64,000 nt of DNA from assembly GCA_045600225.1 (NCBI GenBank), contig JAZRXL010000028.1:62001-126000 (forward strand). Reading direction: 5' to 3'. The first letter of the stretch is position 1, and each line of letters begins with the position of its first letter. A program made the position numbers and the translations under genes. The notes beneath the pieces were generated by a model that saw only the letters and a list, made by a program, of their open reading frames with translations, was not told the origin of the DNA and ran no database searches. The DNA comes from UBA1181 sp045600225 (GTDB lineage Bacteria; Bacteroidota; Bacteroidia; Bacteroidales; Paludibacteraceae). Shown in pieces: positions 42,009 through 50,439 of the stretch.

Positions 42009-43568
42009 ATGGGTACAAAAAAAATTATTTTCGCAGCGTGTGTTGCTTTTGGTTCATTACTCGCAACTTCATGTAAAGAGGACAAAGACCTTATGCCATC
42101 AGAAGTGGAGCTTCAGGAGTCTGAAATGGATAAATTATCAAAGTTGGCTATCTATGAGTTTTTGGCATTTGCCCAAAATCCACGTTATGGATATCATTTG
42201 GACCAAGCACATGACTATCTTATGAATTGGGCAAGATCACATGGATTCAAATGCTACACAGATGCGGCTCAGAATGTCTGGTTTGACGTTCCCGCCACGG
42301 CAGGTATGGAGTCATCTCCTAAAGTGATTCTTCAAGCACACATGGATCAGATTTGTGCTTCGGCACCAGGTGAGACATACGACTATACCAAGGTGGTAGG
42401 AGAGCCTTACTATGAAGGGAATTTGTTGAAGGGACGCAAAGTGAACCTGGGCGCAGATGATGGATCTGGTGTGGGTATGATATTGGCATTAGTGTCTTCG
42501 AATATCTCCCATGGTGAGATTCGTGTGCTGATTACCACGAACGAGGACTATACAATGGAGGGTGCTGCAACATTGAGCAGTGATGTGCTTGACGCTGAAT
42601 ACCTCATCAACATTGACAATGAATGGTTGGGTGAGATCGCCATTGGATGCTACGGAGGGTTCTCGAAAGACTTCATCCAACACTATCAAACCATGGCACC
42701 TTCTGCTGGACAAAAAAAGATTACCTTCTCGGTGAGTGGACTTAAGGGAGGACATAGTGGTACAGAGATCGGAAAGGGTCATTTGAGCGCATCTTTCATT
42801 CTTGCCGAGATGCTCAATGAGGTGGTTGATCCTTATCAGGGAAGGATCATTAACATCAATTGTGGTACCTACAAAAATGCCATACCAGATCAACTGACAT
42901 TCAGTTTTGTGGTGAATGAGAACGATGTGGATGCGGTAAAGAAGCAAGTGGATGCGATGGTGGAAAACTATAAAAGAACCTATCCGGAGGAAAATGGCAT
43001 TTGGAAGTTGGATGTCAACAATGCGGAAGGAAGCGATAAAGCACACGACTCACAAGCGGTGACTGATCTTATCGAACTCTTCGGAAATGTTCCGCAGGGT
43101 GTGATTGAGGTTGATAATGCTACAGGTAGAATTACCAAGAGCAACAACATAGGTGTCGTGACTTTAACCGATGGTGAACTTTTGTTCAAGGTATTCCCTC
43201 GTTCAGATTACAGCAACTGGTTGGAAGTGTTGGAAAAACAATATGAAGCTTTAGCCGCAAGTATGGGAATAGAACTCATTTCAATTTCATCTACTCCAGT
43301 TTGGGAGAGCGATGGAATGGATGAACTGACAAATTTGATGGTTAAATGCCACAATGATTTAGGCATCAAGAATAATGTGGTCAAGGCTCCCGGTGGACTT
43401 GAAGCCGCTTACTTCTCACAGAAAAATCCAGCGTTGAAGTGCGTGAGTGTGGGACCAACCATCGATAATGCACACTCTATTGATGAAGCACTTCATGTCA
43501 GCACGGTAAAACCACTAATGACGGTAATTGTCAACGTACTAAAGAATATCGGTAACGAGAAAATGTAA
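42009..43568 (+). CDS. Lipoprotein-type aminoacyl-histidine dipeptidase (PepD, M20 family)
   Basis: 519 residues. The signal IIFAACVAFGSLLATSC ends at a lipobox with Cys near residue 22, so the enzyme would be membrane-attached outside the cytoplasm; the usual PepD is cytosolic. Metal-binding residues are visible in VILQAHMDQIC, GADDGSGVGMILAL, LITTNEDYTMEGA (Glu-Asp instead of the common Glu-Glu) and later HSID. KGGHSGTEIGKGHLSASFIL fits the M20 dimerisation domain. It probably cleaves short peptides such as Xaa-His. It is flanked by two 62-bp terminator repeats and has its own promoter, so it is an independent and perhaps inserted unit. Confidence 0.85.
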   Translation: MGTKKIIFAACVAFGSLLATSCKEDKDLMPSEVELQESEMDKLSKLAIYEFLAFAQNPRYGYHLDQAHDYLMNWARSHGFKCYTDAAQNVWFDVPATAGMESSPKVILQAHMDQICASAPGETYDYTKVVGEPYYEGNLLKGRKVNLGADDGSGVGMILALVSSNISHGEIRVLITTNEDYTMEGAATLSSDVLDAEYLINIDNEWLGEIAIGCYGGFSKDFIQHYQTMAPSAGQKKITFSVSGLKGGHSGTEIGKGHLSASFILAEMLNEVVDPYQGRIININCGTYKNAIPDQLTFSFVVNENDVDAVKKQVDAMVENYKRTYPEENGIWKLDVNNAEGSDKAHDSQAVTDLIELFGNVPQGVIEVDNATGRITKSNNIGVVTLTDGELLFKVFPRSDYSNWLEVLEKQYEALAASMGIELISISSTPVWESDGMDELTNLMVKCHNDLGIKNNVVKAPGGLEAAYFSQKNPALKCVSVGPTIDNAHSIDEALHVSTVKPLMTVIVNVLKNIGNEKM

Positions 43569-43628
43569 TAATCTGTAAGATTATATAATTAACTCCCTGT
43601 GATCGAAAAGATTGCAGGGAGTTTTTTT
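43567..43628 (+). repeat. 62-bp direct repeat with terminator, copy 2
   Basis: Starts in the pepD-like stop codon and carries the same hairpin (43591-43599 / 43615-43623) followed by seven T. 61 of 62 bases match copy 1 at 41612-41673. Confidence 0.92.
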
Positions 43629-43697
43629 ATGCTCTTGGAACTTTGGGGAGTAGCCACTTTTTGTACTTATTGAAAATGGATACATATTTGATGCAGC

Positions 43698-43719
43698 TCC
43701 CTGAACGTAGTCGAAGGGA
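43698..43719. repeat. Hairpin with GAACGTAGTCGA loop
   Basis: TCCCT (43698-43702) pairs with AGGGA (43715-43719) around the 12-base loop GAACGTAGTCGA. The loop is nearly identical to that of the hairpin at 43743-43778, but the stem is different. Confidence 0.65.
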
Positions 43720-43742
43720 ACTGACTGCAGGCAGAGCACGGC

Positions 43743-43778
43743 AATACGTTGGCTGAGCGTAGTCAAAGCCAACGTATT
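43743..43778. repeat. Hairpin with GAGCGTAGTCAA loop
   Basis: AATACGTTGGCT (43743-43754) pairs perfectly with AGCCAACGTATT (43767-43778) around GAGCGTAGTCAA. It ends 5 nt from the stop of the minus-strand DUF4832 gene, so it may also act as its terminator. Confidence 0.7.
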
Positions 43779-43783
43779 ACTAT

Positions 43784-45274
43784 TTATTTTCTTATTTGTA
43801 GTGATTTCTTACCTTTTTGAATAACTATTCCTTGGTATGCTTTTGAAACTTTTACGCCAGAGAGATTGTATCGTTGTTGATTCTCTTTGTCGCTATCTTG
43901 TTGCGCATCTTGAAGAGAAGTCGTTGTGCCATTGAAATCATATTCGATAGTTTGTGTGTCGAGGATATAGTCGCAAGCGATGATAGGGTCGGTTGTTGCG
44001 AATCCGTTGTCATCGTATTCCAATGCTGTTGGAATCATTACGTCCAATGATTCTCCGGGTAACAAACCTTTCAATGATTCTTCCGATCGGATGGAACCAA
44101 TGGCAAAATAGGCATCGCGGTAAATCGGTGCCACACCAGTGTTGGTGACGGTGATTTGCGTTTGCGTACCGTCGCTTGTGCAGCGGGTTACCAGAAAATG
44201 GTAGCCAGTAGCCATGCTGCACTCTTTGAATCGAGCGGCATTATTGTATGAATTTCTTCCAGAAGGATTGTCGTTGGCAATCATGAATGTGATGTGATAT
44301 TTAGCCGATTGTTCCTCCCATGTATGTCCATATAGTCCTTCTGGGTTGGTGAAGTTCTTCTGATCTTTGTCAGAGTAGTAACTGATTTCTCCTCCGCATA
44401 CACCTGTGGTCCATCGTTCTTTGCCCATCGTGTTCCAGCATCTTTCGTTGTATCCGTCGGCTGATCCTATCTCGTGATTCTCGTGCATAAAGGAGTCGTC
44501 GAAGATACCGAACGACAGAGCTTTTAGCTCCTTGTCGGCTGCGAAAGGAGTATATTCACTACTTGCAGCATCTTTACTGATAGCCCAAGGAATATTACTC
44601 ATTACGTTTGAAAGATGTAGAAAGAATTCCTTTTGAAATTCTTTACTAGGGAAGTTCTTGCCGAATTGGATGTCCACACCATTGTCATCGTAGATGTGGT
44701 ATTCTGACCAGTGACCGAATCCCACCTCTACGAAAGCTAGGCGGGCATCCTTTTCATACCTCTCTGCAAAGTCGGTATAAAACTGTTTGGTGAATCGTTT
44801 CAGTTCACTATTGCTCCAGTCGGCGTAGTAGGTAGCACCGTCGCCTGCTACGTTTTTGTAGGTTTCGTTGTAATCTGATCTTGCCTTTATATAGGCAGGC
44901 ACACCAGTAGAACCAGCAGTGTTGTCGACCATCTTTACACCTGGGTATTCATAGAAAAAGCGAATCACAGCTTGGTGGTTGCGACTTTGAATATCATCAA
45001 GAAGTCGATCCAGATAGCTCCAATTATATTGTATAGTGCCATCTTCGTCGCAGCCCGTCACTACCTTGCTTGGCGGAACGTATGAAAATTCTAATGCGTG
45101 GCTACTTCCATAATCAGCATATCGACTCTTGGATTCTTCAGGCCAAAGAATGAGTCCTGTCATTGGTTGGACATGAGTTACTTGAGATCTGAGATGGATC
45201 TGTTTCCAATTGGCAGCAAAGCCATTCCACACGAGTAAAGTGTAGAAAATGAGTAATAGAGAGTTCTTTTTCAT
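43784..45274 (-). CDS. Secreted DUF4874/DUF4832 protein
   Basis: 496 residues from ATG 45274; the longer frame to 45325 would include the -7 box. A signal peptide (SLLLIFYTLLVWNGFAA) is followed by a barrel-like region with RFFYEYPGVKM, ELKRFTKQFYTDFAERYE and FVEVGFGHWSEYH (glycosidase-like, DUF4874) and then the DUF4832 part with YHFLVTRCTSDGTQTQITV. The last 25 residues, beginning RYNLSGVKVSKAYQGIV, resemble a short C-terminal domain found on many Prevotella-like surface proteins and also seen in the neighbouring pseudogene. It is probably a surface glycan-acting protein; the substrate is unknown. Confidence 0.78.
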   Translation of the reverse strand: MKKNSLLLIFYTLLVWNGFAANWKQIHLRSQVTHVQPMTGLILWPEESKSRYADYGSSHALEFSYVPPSKVVTGCDEDGTIQYNWSYLDRLLDDIQSRNHQAVIRFFYEYPGVKMVDNTAGSTGVPAYIKARSDYNETYKNVAGDGATYYADWSNSELKRFTKQFYTDFAERYEKDARLAFVEVGFGHWSEYHIYDDNGVDIQFGKNFPSKEFQKEFFLHLSNVMSNIPWAISKDAASSEYTPFAADKELKALSFGIFDDSFMHENHEIGSADGYNERCWNTMGKERWTTGVCGGEISYYSDKDQKNFTNPEGLYGHTWEEQSAKYHITFMIANDNPSGRNSYNNAARFKECSMATGYHFLVTRCTSDGTQTQITVTNTGVAPIYRDAYFAIGSIRSEESLKGLLPGESLDVMIPTALEYDDNGFATTDPIIACDYILDTQTIEYDFNGTTTSLQDAQQDSDKENQQRYNLSGVKVSKAYQGIVIQKGKKSLQIRK

Positions 45275-45322
45275 TCCCGAATCATAAATAATGCATAGAA
45301 GTGGTTCATAAATAATTCTAGA

Positions 45323-45330
45323 CAAAGGTA
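45323..45330 (-). promoter_or_regulatory. -7 box of the DUF4832 gene
   Basis: Minus-strand TACCTTTG matches TAnnTTTG, about 49 nt upstream of ATG 45274. The divergent pseudogene has the identical box. Confidence 0.7.
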
Positions 45331-45437
45331 AATCAAAATATGCTGTCGAGCAAACCGTAAGTGATCCCTCAAGGTCACGTTATTTATCAAATCACACTGC
45401 ATAATACGAACCCGTTGTCTTTAAGCGATATTCTTTC

Positions 45438-45445
45438 TACCTTTG
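45438..45445 (+). promoter_or_regulatory. -7 box of the beta-helix pseudogene
   Basis: TACCTTTG matches TAnnTTTG, 17 nt before the ATG of the broken gene. It is identical to the DUF4832 -7 box on the opposite strand about 110 nt away. Confidence 0.65.
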
Positions 45446-45462
45446 CAAAAAAATGAAAGTCA

Positions 45463-46094
45463 ATGAGTAAAAAAGCGTCGATTCTTCTTTCTTTCCTGTT
45501 GTTCTTTAGTGCAGCAATGGCAGGAAACGTGACATCCGAGCAGGAAATATCGTCTGACTGCCACCTCTCAAGGAAAATCTGAGACCATACAGACCGACGA
45601 ACTCCGCATCTCTGTAGATCCAAAGACAGATTACAGCAAATATCTGTTTGTGGATACAACTAATATGAAGGCAGGCAACAGTTGGGGCAACGACATTCTA
45701 TCGGGCAAGAATACTACATTGAAGTAGCAGGTGGGTTCGGGTTCGTTAAATGTAAAGCCGAAGATTTCCGCATTGAGTCATCTCCCGAACATGTTACCAT
45801 GCAATGACTGGAACCAAACTTTACAACTGCCAGGTGATCAACAACGAGAATGGTATAGACGCTTCGTGCGAAGCATACAACACCCTGTTCTAGAACAACA
45901 CCGTGTGCGATGCAGAACCGGAAGCACTTCTCGAAAACTGTACCTTCGATGTCGCCCCATCTAGCATCACGCTTATACCTAATTCAGTCAGGAAGGATGG
46001 CGACATCTATGACCTTTTAGGACGCAAGATCAAGCGGGTCACAAGGTCTGGAGTGTATTTGTTGGGGAATAAGAAACAATTTGTGAAACCATAA
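45463..46094 (+). pseudogene. Decayed secreted beta-helix (polysaccharide lyase-like) protein
   Basis: An ATG at 45463 begins a signal peptide (KKASILLSFLLFFSAAMAG) but the frame stops at 45583 or nearby. The next frame continues with ATSQGKSETIQTDELRISVD and ends in TAG at about 45727. A third stretch reads YNCQVINNENGIDASCEAY, a stop, then NNTVCDAEPEALLENCTFDV, the pattern of right-handed parallel beta-helix repeats. The last part, DGDIYDLLGRKIKRVTRSG, ends in the same type of C-terminal domain as the DUF4832 protein. At least one frameshift and two in-frame stops make it non-functional, and a central part appears to be missing. The gene was probably a secreted pectate-lyase-like enzyme (inference). 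Confidence 0.7.
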
Positions 46095-46191
46095 AGATAT
46101 ACTATTAGCGGTGGGGGAAGAAGGGGATAGACATTTCTATATTCAAACATTTTATTTGCCTTTGCAACGTATATAATTAACATAGAATCGA

Positions 46192-47514
46192 ATGAATAAA
46201 AAAATATTAGTTCTAATTTGGGCAGTATGTGGTTTTACTGCTCTTTCTGCACAAGAGACTGGGTCTGCACAAGTAGGATCTGAGGTTCAAGAACAAGAAA
46301 GTCTTTCCTCTACGAAGGAGAGAATGTCAAAATGGTCGCTACAGGCTAGAGGAGGTATATCGTTGTTGTCGTACGCCGAAACAGCCAACGAGAAATTCTA
46401 CAAGGGTATGTCCGATAACGGTATGGCGGCGTTGTCGCTTGAGTACACGTTCACACAATTGTGGGGACTTGGATTGTCGGCAACGTGGATCAACAACAAC
46501 CAGCACAATTACGACAACTCTATCTTCGCATTTGATATTTATGCGAGCATTAACTTGTCCAATTGGTTGGCACCTAACCGTAGATGGCAGAAATTTAACT
46601 CCTTCTTGAATTTTGGAGTTGGTATGCCTTTGACATCATGGAAAAATGCTTACTACATTAGTGATGGTGTGAAATATGAGTTGGAAGATGAGACTCATTT
46701 CTCTCGTCCTTATATCAAACCTGGTCTTCAATATGAGTATGAGGTGACAAAATGGTTGGCTGCCGGCCTTTACGTCGATGCTTTGATCGGTATGACAAGG
46801 CCAAGCAATGCTCAAGGAACATTGTGTATCCATCCAACCAAAAATGGTGGACGAGTGGTTCTTTTGAGCGGAGTGGCTCTACGCTTTAAACTCAATTCAA
46901 AAAATCGTGTTCATATCCTCAATACTACACCTGGAATGACGGCGACAGTGGCTGCAGATAATGGTAATTGTTCTGAATTACAAGCCCTATTGGATGCTCA
47001 GAATCAAAAGATGGACAGTATAGCGAAAGCTATGAATGATGAAATGCAAAAGGTGAAGTCTGATAATGAAAAACTATCTAATCAGTTGAAAACTACCCAA
47101 GACAGTTTGAATGCTATGAAATCAAGATTTGTGGCGTATGTGAACAGACCTACTGCCGAGGAAAAAAATACCATCGAGACGGCAATGGCCAACCTTCGCT
47201 TTGAGACGGGAAAGGCAACGATTGTAGCCTCATCTTATCCGAATCTCGATCGAATTGTGAAACTTCTTAATGAACACGATAAATGGATGGCGAATATCGA
47301 AGGTCATACAGACAACGTAGGTGATCCGGTTAAAAATATGACTCTTAGTAAGGAACGTGCTGCCGCTGTTAAGCAGTATCTTATCAATAAGGGTATCAAA
47401 GCAGATCGTATCCAAAGCGAAGGCTATGGTGACACAAGACCTGTTGCGCCTAACACCACAGAGAAAGGCCGTGCAAAGAATCGTCGCGTGTTGCTTGAGG
47501 TGATCGTCAAGTAA
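46192..47514 (+). CDS. OmpA-family outer-membrane protein
   Basis: 440 residues. A signal peptide (ILVLIWAVCGFTALSAQ) precedes an N-terminal beta-barrel of about 230 residues (WSLQARGGISLLSYAE to GVALRFKLN), a coiled segment (LQALLDAQNQKMDSIAKAMN, about 264-310) and a C-terminal OmpA peptidoglycan-binding domain with NIEGHTDNVGDPVKNMTLSK and RIQSEGYGDTRPVAPN. It links the outer membrane to peptidoglycan. A near-consensus TGCCTTTG lies 26 nt upstream, and a strong terminator follows. Confidence 0.93.
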   Translation: MNKKILVLIWAVCGFTALSAQETGSAQVGSEVQEQESLSSTKERMSKWSLQARGGISLLSYAETANEKFYKGMSDNGMAALSLEYTFTQLWGLGLSATWINNNQHNYDNSIFAFDIYASINLSNWLAPNRRWQKFNSFLNFGVGMPLTSWKNAYYISDGVKYELEDETHFSRPYIKPGLQYEYEVTKWLAAGLYVDALIGMTRPSNAQGTLCIHPTKNGGRVVLLSGVALRFKLNSKNRVHILNTTPGMTATVAADNGNCSELQALLDAQNQKMDSIAKAMNDEMQKVKSDNEKLSNQLKTTQDSLNAMKSRFVAYVNRPTAEEKNTIETAMANLRFETGKATIVASSYPNLDRIVKLLNEHDKWMANIEGHTDNVGDPVKNMTLSKERAAAVKQYLINKGIKADRIQSEGYGDTRPVAPNTTEKGRAKNRRVLLEVIVK

Positions 47515-47571
47515 AAAATAGAAAAGGTTTCTGTGAATATGACAAAAGCAGAATAACCAGTTCAAATAAAG

Positions 47572-47606
47572 AAATGCCAACCGAGATTGACTCAGTTGGC
47601 ATTTTT
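47572..47606 (+). terminator. Terminator after the OmpA-family gene
   Basis: AAATGCCAAC-C-GAG (47572-47585) pairs with CTC-A-GTTGGCATTT (47591-47604) with one C-A mismatch, followed by T. Confidence 0.88.
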
Positions 47607-47817
47607 AATTGTATTGCTATTAGTAAATAGCGGTGCGAAGATATTAGTTTTTATCGAGTTGCCTAAGTTGTTCTGTCCGACTTTATGATTTTATGAATAG
47701 GCTCGTTCCGTCTTTGTGGCTGAATGCCGACTCGCGGCCGTTGCATTGGCTGTTGAGTGAAAAGGAGTATAGGGTGGGGGTGGAGTGCATAGGAAGAGCG
47801 AGTATATGTTTGTTGTG
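47607..47817. other. Unassigned DNA between the OmpA gene and the polysaccharide cluster
   Basis: No convincing gene, RNA or repeat. A short open frame exists but its translation (Cys/His/Leu-rich, no homology pattern) is not credible. The DNA is richer in G and C than its surroundings, so it may be remnant sequence. Confidence 0.4.
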
Positions 47818-48582
47818 TCACCATTTCAGTTCTCCTAACTTTTTTAGATATCGGCATCCCTCCATGATACTGTTGGAGTAGATGCCGTGCTTTTTTAATG
47901 CGTGTTGATGCTCTTTTAATACTCGTAGATGACTTTTTAACCCAGATGTAGAAATTCCACCCACGCGCATGGTGACGAAGTCTGTGGCAAGATATTTTGT
48001 GTTGATTTTGCCTGGGTAAATGAAACGAAGTAGAAGTTCGAAATCGGCAGCTATACGATATTGTGTGTCGAAATAACCGAATCGATCGAACAGATCACGT
48101 CGGCAGTAGAAAGAAGGGTGGGCGGGCATATAGCCGTAGCGCATCTTCTCGGGTGTGAATTTCTTCGATGAGTAGTAGCGGACGCATTTAGTGAGGTTGT
48201 TAGGGGCAACGTAATGCACGTCTCCGTATACGGCATCGAGTTGGTCGTTTTGCATTTCTTGGGCGACTCGCTCCAGAATATTGGTGGAGGTAAAGAAGTC
48301 ATCGGAGTTGAGGATACCGATGATATCACCTGTCGTGGCTTGGATGCCTATATTCATCGCATCGTAGATGCCCTTGTCGGGCTCACTGATGATGCGGAGT
48401 CTGCCTTCGAACTTGGGCTCGTATGTTCGGCAAATCGCTATCGTATCGTCTTTTGAACCTCCATCTTTGATGATGAGTTCGTAGTTTGTGTAGCTCTGGG
48501 CGAGCACGCTCTCCAGCGTGTCTTTGATTGTCTTACCACTGTTGTAGCAAGTGGTGACGATTGAAATTTTGGGTGTCAGCAT
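47818..48582 (-). CDS. Glycosyltransferase family 2
   Basis: 254 residues from ATG 48582 (another ATG lies 12 nt upstream). KISIVTTCYNSGKTIKDTLE and YELIIKDGGSKDDTIAIC form the GT-A nucleotide-binding part, and GIYDAMNIGIQATTGDIIG with LNSDDFF supplies the DxD-like motif. HPSFYCRRDLFDRFGYFD is typical of the WcaA/WbbD-like group. The protein would act on the cytoplasmic face in building the surface polysaccharide. Its first 45 codons are duplicated as a remnant 2 kb upstream at 50583-50735, with the ATPase module in between. Confidence 0.88.
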   Translation of the reverse strand: MLTPKISIVTTCYNSGKTIKDTLESVLAQSYTNYELIIKDGGSKDDTIAICRTYEPKFEGRLRIISEPDKGIYDAMNIGIQATTGDIIGILNSDDFFTSTNILERVAQEMQNDQLDAVYGDVHYVAPNNLTKCVRYYSSKKFTPEKMRYGYMPAHPSFYCRRDLFDRFGYFDTQYRIAADFELLLRFIYPGKINTKYLATDFVTMRVGGISTSGLKSHLRVLKEHQHALKKHGIYSNSIMEGCRYLKKLGELKW

Positions 48583-48646
48583 ATATACATGCATTCGTTT
48601 TGCGAGAAATTCGGAGGTATATAAGGCAAAATAGTTATGCGATTTA

Positions 48647-49228
48647 TTAAGTGTTAGACAAATACTGAGATAGATCCGATATTGTCAACCTTCCATCAAA
48701 AAATTGTTTTGCGATTTCAACATCTGCATTATACCTAGTATTAACAAGATACTTGATGGTGTTTCGAAAAGTGACAAACTCTGGGTATCCACTAATTTGC
48801 GAAAAAAGCTGACGGAGTTTGGGATTATTTGACGCATCTTCCAACTTTGTGATCTTACGGAAATCCTTTTCATTTGCAGGATAACCGATTGCGCTTAAAT
48901 TCGCTTTCATTTCTTTTGCAGCATCCCACACAAATTGATCCATAGCTTTACTGACTTTAAACAAAAACCTTTTACCATCCTTATGCGGATAAAAGGAAAT
49001 GTGCTGTTGTGCGTAAGGAGATATAAATTCGTATTTTATAAAGCCAGGGTCGATTGATGGTTGTTTTTTGTCTTCATCGATAATGCCAATAGCAAACTCA
49101 TCAGTGGAATTAAGTACTTGCATGACTTTGTTGCAGCACCCCTTATGTTTCACACTTCCGCCCACAATGTACCCCATAATATTTGTGTCAACATTACATT
49201 CTGGGTATATATTCTCTTGTCGTGCCAT
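48647..49228 (-). CDS. Small protein with TOPRIM-like acidic pattern, partner of the ATPase
   Basis: 193 residues, not recognised. The N-terminus has E10 and D14 (in IYPECNVDTNIMG) and then AIGIIDEDKKQP with D51 and D53, an E...DxD arrangement like the metal site of TOPRIM nucleases. HKGCCNKVMQVLN lies between the two acidic sites. The rest is helical and charged. ATG 49228 shares its A with the TGA of the upstream ATPase gene (TGATG), so the two are translationally coupled. By analogy with OLD-ATPase/TOPRIM pairs such as PARIS, it may be the effector of a defence module. This is inference; other metal-dependent or non-enzymatic roles are possible. Confidence 0.6.
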   Translation of the reverse strand: MARQENIYPECNVDTNIMGYIVGGSVKHKGCCNKVMQVLNSTDEFAIGIIDEDKKQPSIDPGFIKYEFISPYAQQHISFYPHKDGKRFLFKVSKAMDQFVWDAAKEMKANLSAIGYPANEKDFRKITKLEDASNNPKLRQLFSQISGYPEFVTFRNTIKYLVNTRYNADVEIAKQFFDGRLTISDLSQYLSNT

Positions 49229-50409
49229 CAATATTGAAATACGTCTAGATTAAAGAATGCGTCGGAATCATTGTCAAAGATTTCTTGTTTGTCTTCTTCC
49301 GTTGCCTCATACACATAGAACTTCCCATTCCCCGCATCTTGAGTGATGAATAAGTGAAAATCATATAATTCCTCGTGTAGAATATGTGTCAAAACGAATG
49401 GACTATGTGTCGTTATACAGAAGAATGCACGATGGTCTCTTCTATTACTTTGCTCCGCAATCCAATCCACTAGGTGTTTCTGTGTAGTTGGAAAAAGATT
49501 ACATTCAGGTTCTTCTAAAAAGATTTCTGCATGGTGCGTCAGCAAAAGACCGTCAACCTCCTTAATGAAAGTCTGCGCCTCTCGTTGCGTGTTGAACAAG
49601 AAATCTTTTCCTTCTACATTAACCACGACCAATTCGCTGAGCGGCTCATTCGCAATATTTGATTTATTATATTTTTGATACAAATATTCCAACAAATGTT
49701 GGACAATTACCTTATCCGAAAAAAAACGTTCTTTACCAACTTTTTCCGCTTTCCTTATACCATTGCATAGATAGTCCATTAACACCAACTGGGGAACTAA
49801 CGACTGGACGCCACTAGAGGCATTCGATATTTCTATTGTTGTACTATCTTTTGTCACAATAGCGTCCTTTCCTGTGGTTTCGTCATATAAATAAGAGACT
49901 CCCAGTCCTAAAATATTCTCTTCTTTTTTCATGAAAGAACGTGCAATGTCCCAGTCATCTTTGAAGTCGATGATATTGTTATATGACGTTTTTAATCCAG
50001 ACCAATTTGTAATTAGTGAAACAAGGTTGCGTTCGGCAGGGATATAAGAGACCTTTGGCCGTTTATAGGAGAATCGGCGAATTCCCCATTTATGGATAAA
50101 CTCTCCAGTATGGTTGTTGAATGAAAAACTCATATATTCCGTCTTATAGAATATGTATGTTTCGGGATTGTCATATCCTTTAACATGATAATATTCCATA
50201 AAACGCTTAAGAAAAACACCAGGATCTTCAAATTCAGCAGGTGATTGACGTATGCAAATTCGTTTTTCCACCCAAGAGCAGTAGCAAGCCATCATCATCA
50301 CACAACTCTTTCCAGAACTCTGTAATCCAATGATAAGGTTTGAACAACCTAACTCAACGCTTGCCTCCTTAAGAGGTCCGAAATTTTTTATTACTAACTT
50401 TTTCTTCAT
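49228..50409 (-). CDS. OLD/ABC-type AAA ATPase of a putative defence module
   Basis: 393 residues from ATG 50409; the longer frame to 50442 would include part of the -7 box. The protein begins LVIKNFGPLKEASVEL, then Walker A GLQSSGKS (28-35). ISNASSGVQSLVPQLVLMDY is the signature-like region, EIFLEEPECNLFPTTQKHLV (about 295-314) the Walker B with catalytic glutamate, and CITTHSPFVLT the H-loop. This is the OLD/RecF-like ABC ATPase pattern, without its own C-terminal TOPRIM. The small downstream partner may supply that activity. Codon use is close to its neighbours. A TAAATTTG box directly upstream gives it its own promoter. Confidence 0.8.
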   Translation of the reverse strand: MKKKLVIKNFGPLKEASVELGCSNLIIGLQSSGKSCVMMMACYCSWVEKRICIRQSPAEFEDPGVFLKRFMEYYHVKGYDNPETYIFYKTEYMSFSFNNHTGEFIHKWGIRRFSYKRPKVSYIPAERNLVSLITNWSGLKTSYNNIIDFKDDWDIARSFMKKEENILGLGVSYLYDETTGKDAIVTKDSTTIEISNASSGVQSLVPQLVLMDYLCNGIRKAEKVGKERFFSDKVIVQHLLEYLYQKYNKSNIANEPLSELVVVNVEGKDFLFNTQREAQTFIKEVDGLLLTHHAEIFLEEPECNLFPTTQKHLVDWIAEQSNRRDHRAFFCITTHSPFVLTHILHEELYDFHLFITQDAGNGKFYVYEATEEDKQEIFDNDSDAFFNLDVFQY

Positions 50410-50439
50410 ATCTAAGCCGCCCACTCTATAAGACGTTTG

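Noticed and set aside
47693..47881. Small open frame after the OmpA-family gene
   Set aside because: Overlaps the 3' end of the GT2 gene on the other strand, has no start signals and no recognisable protein pattern.
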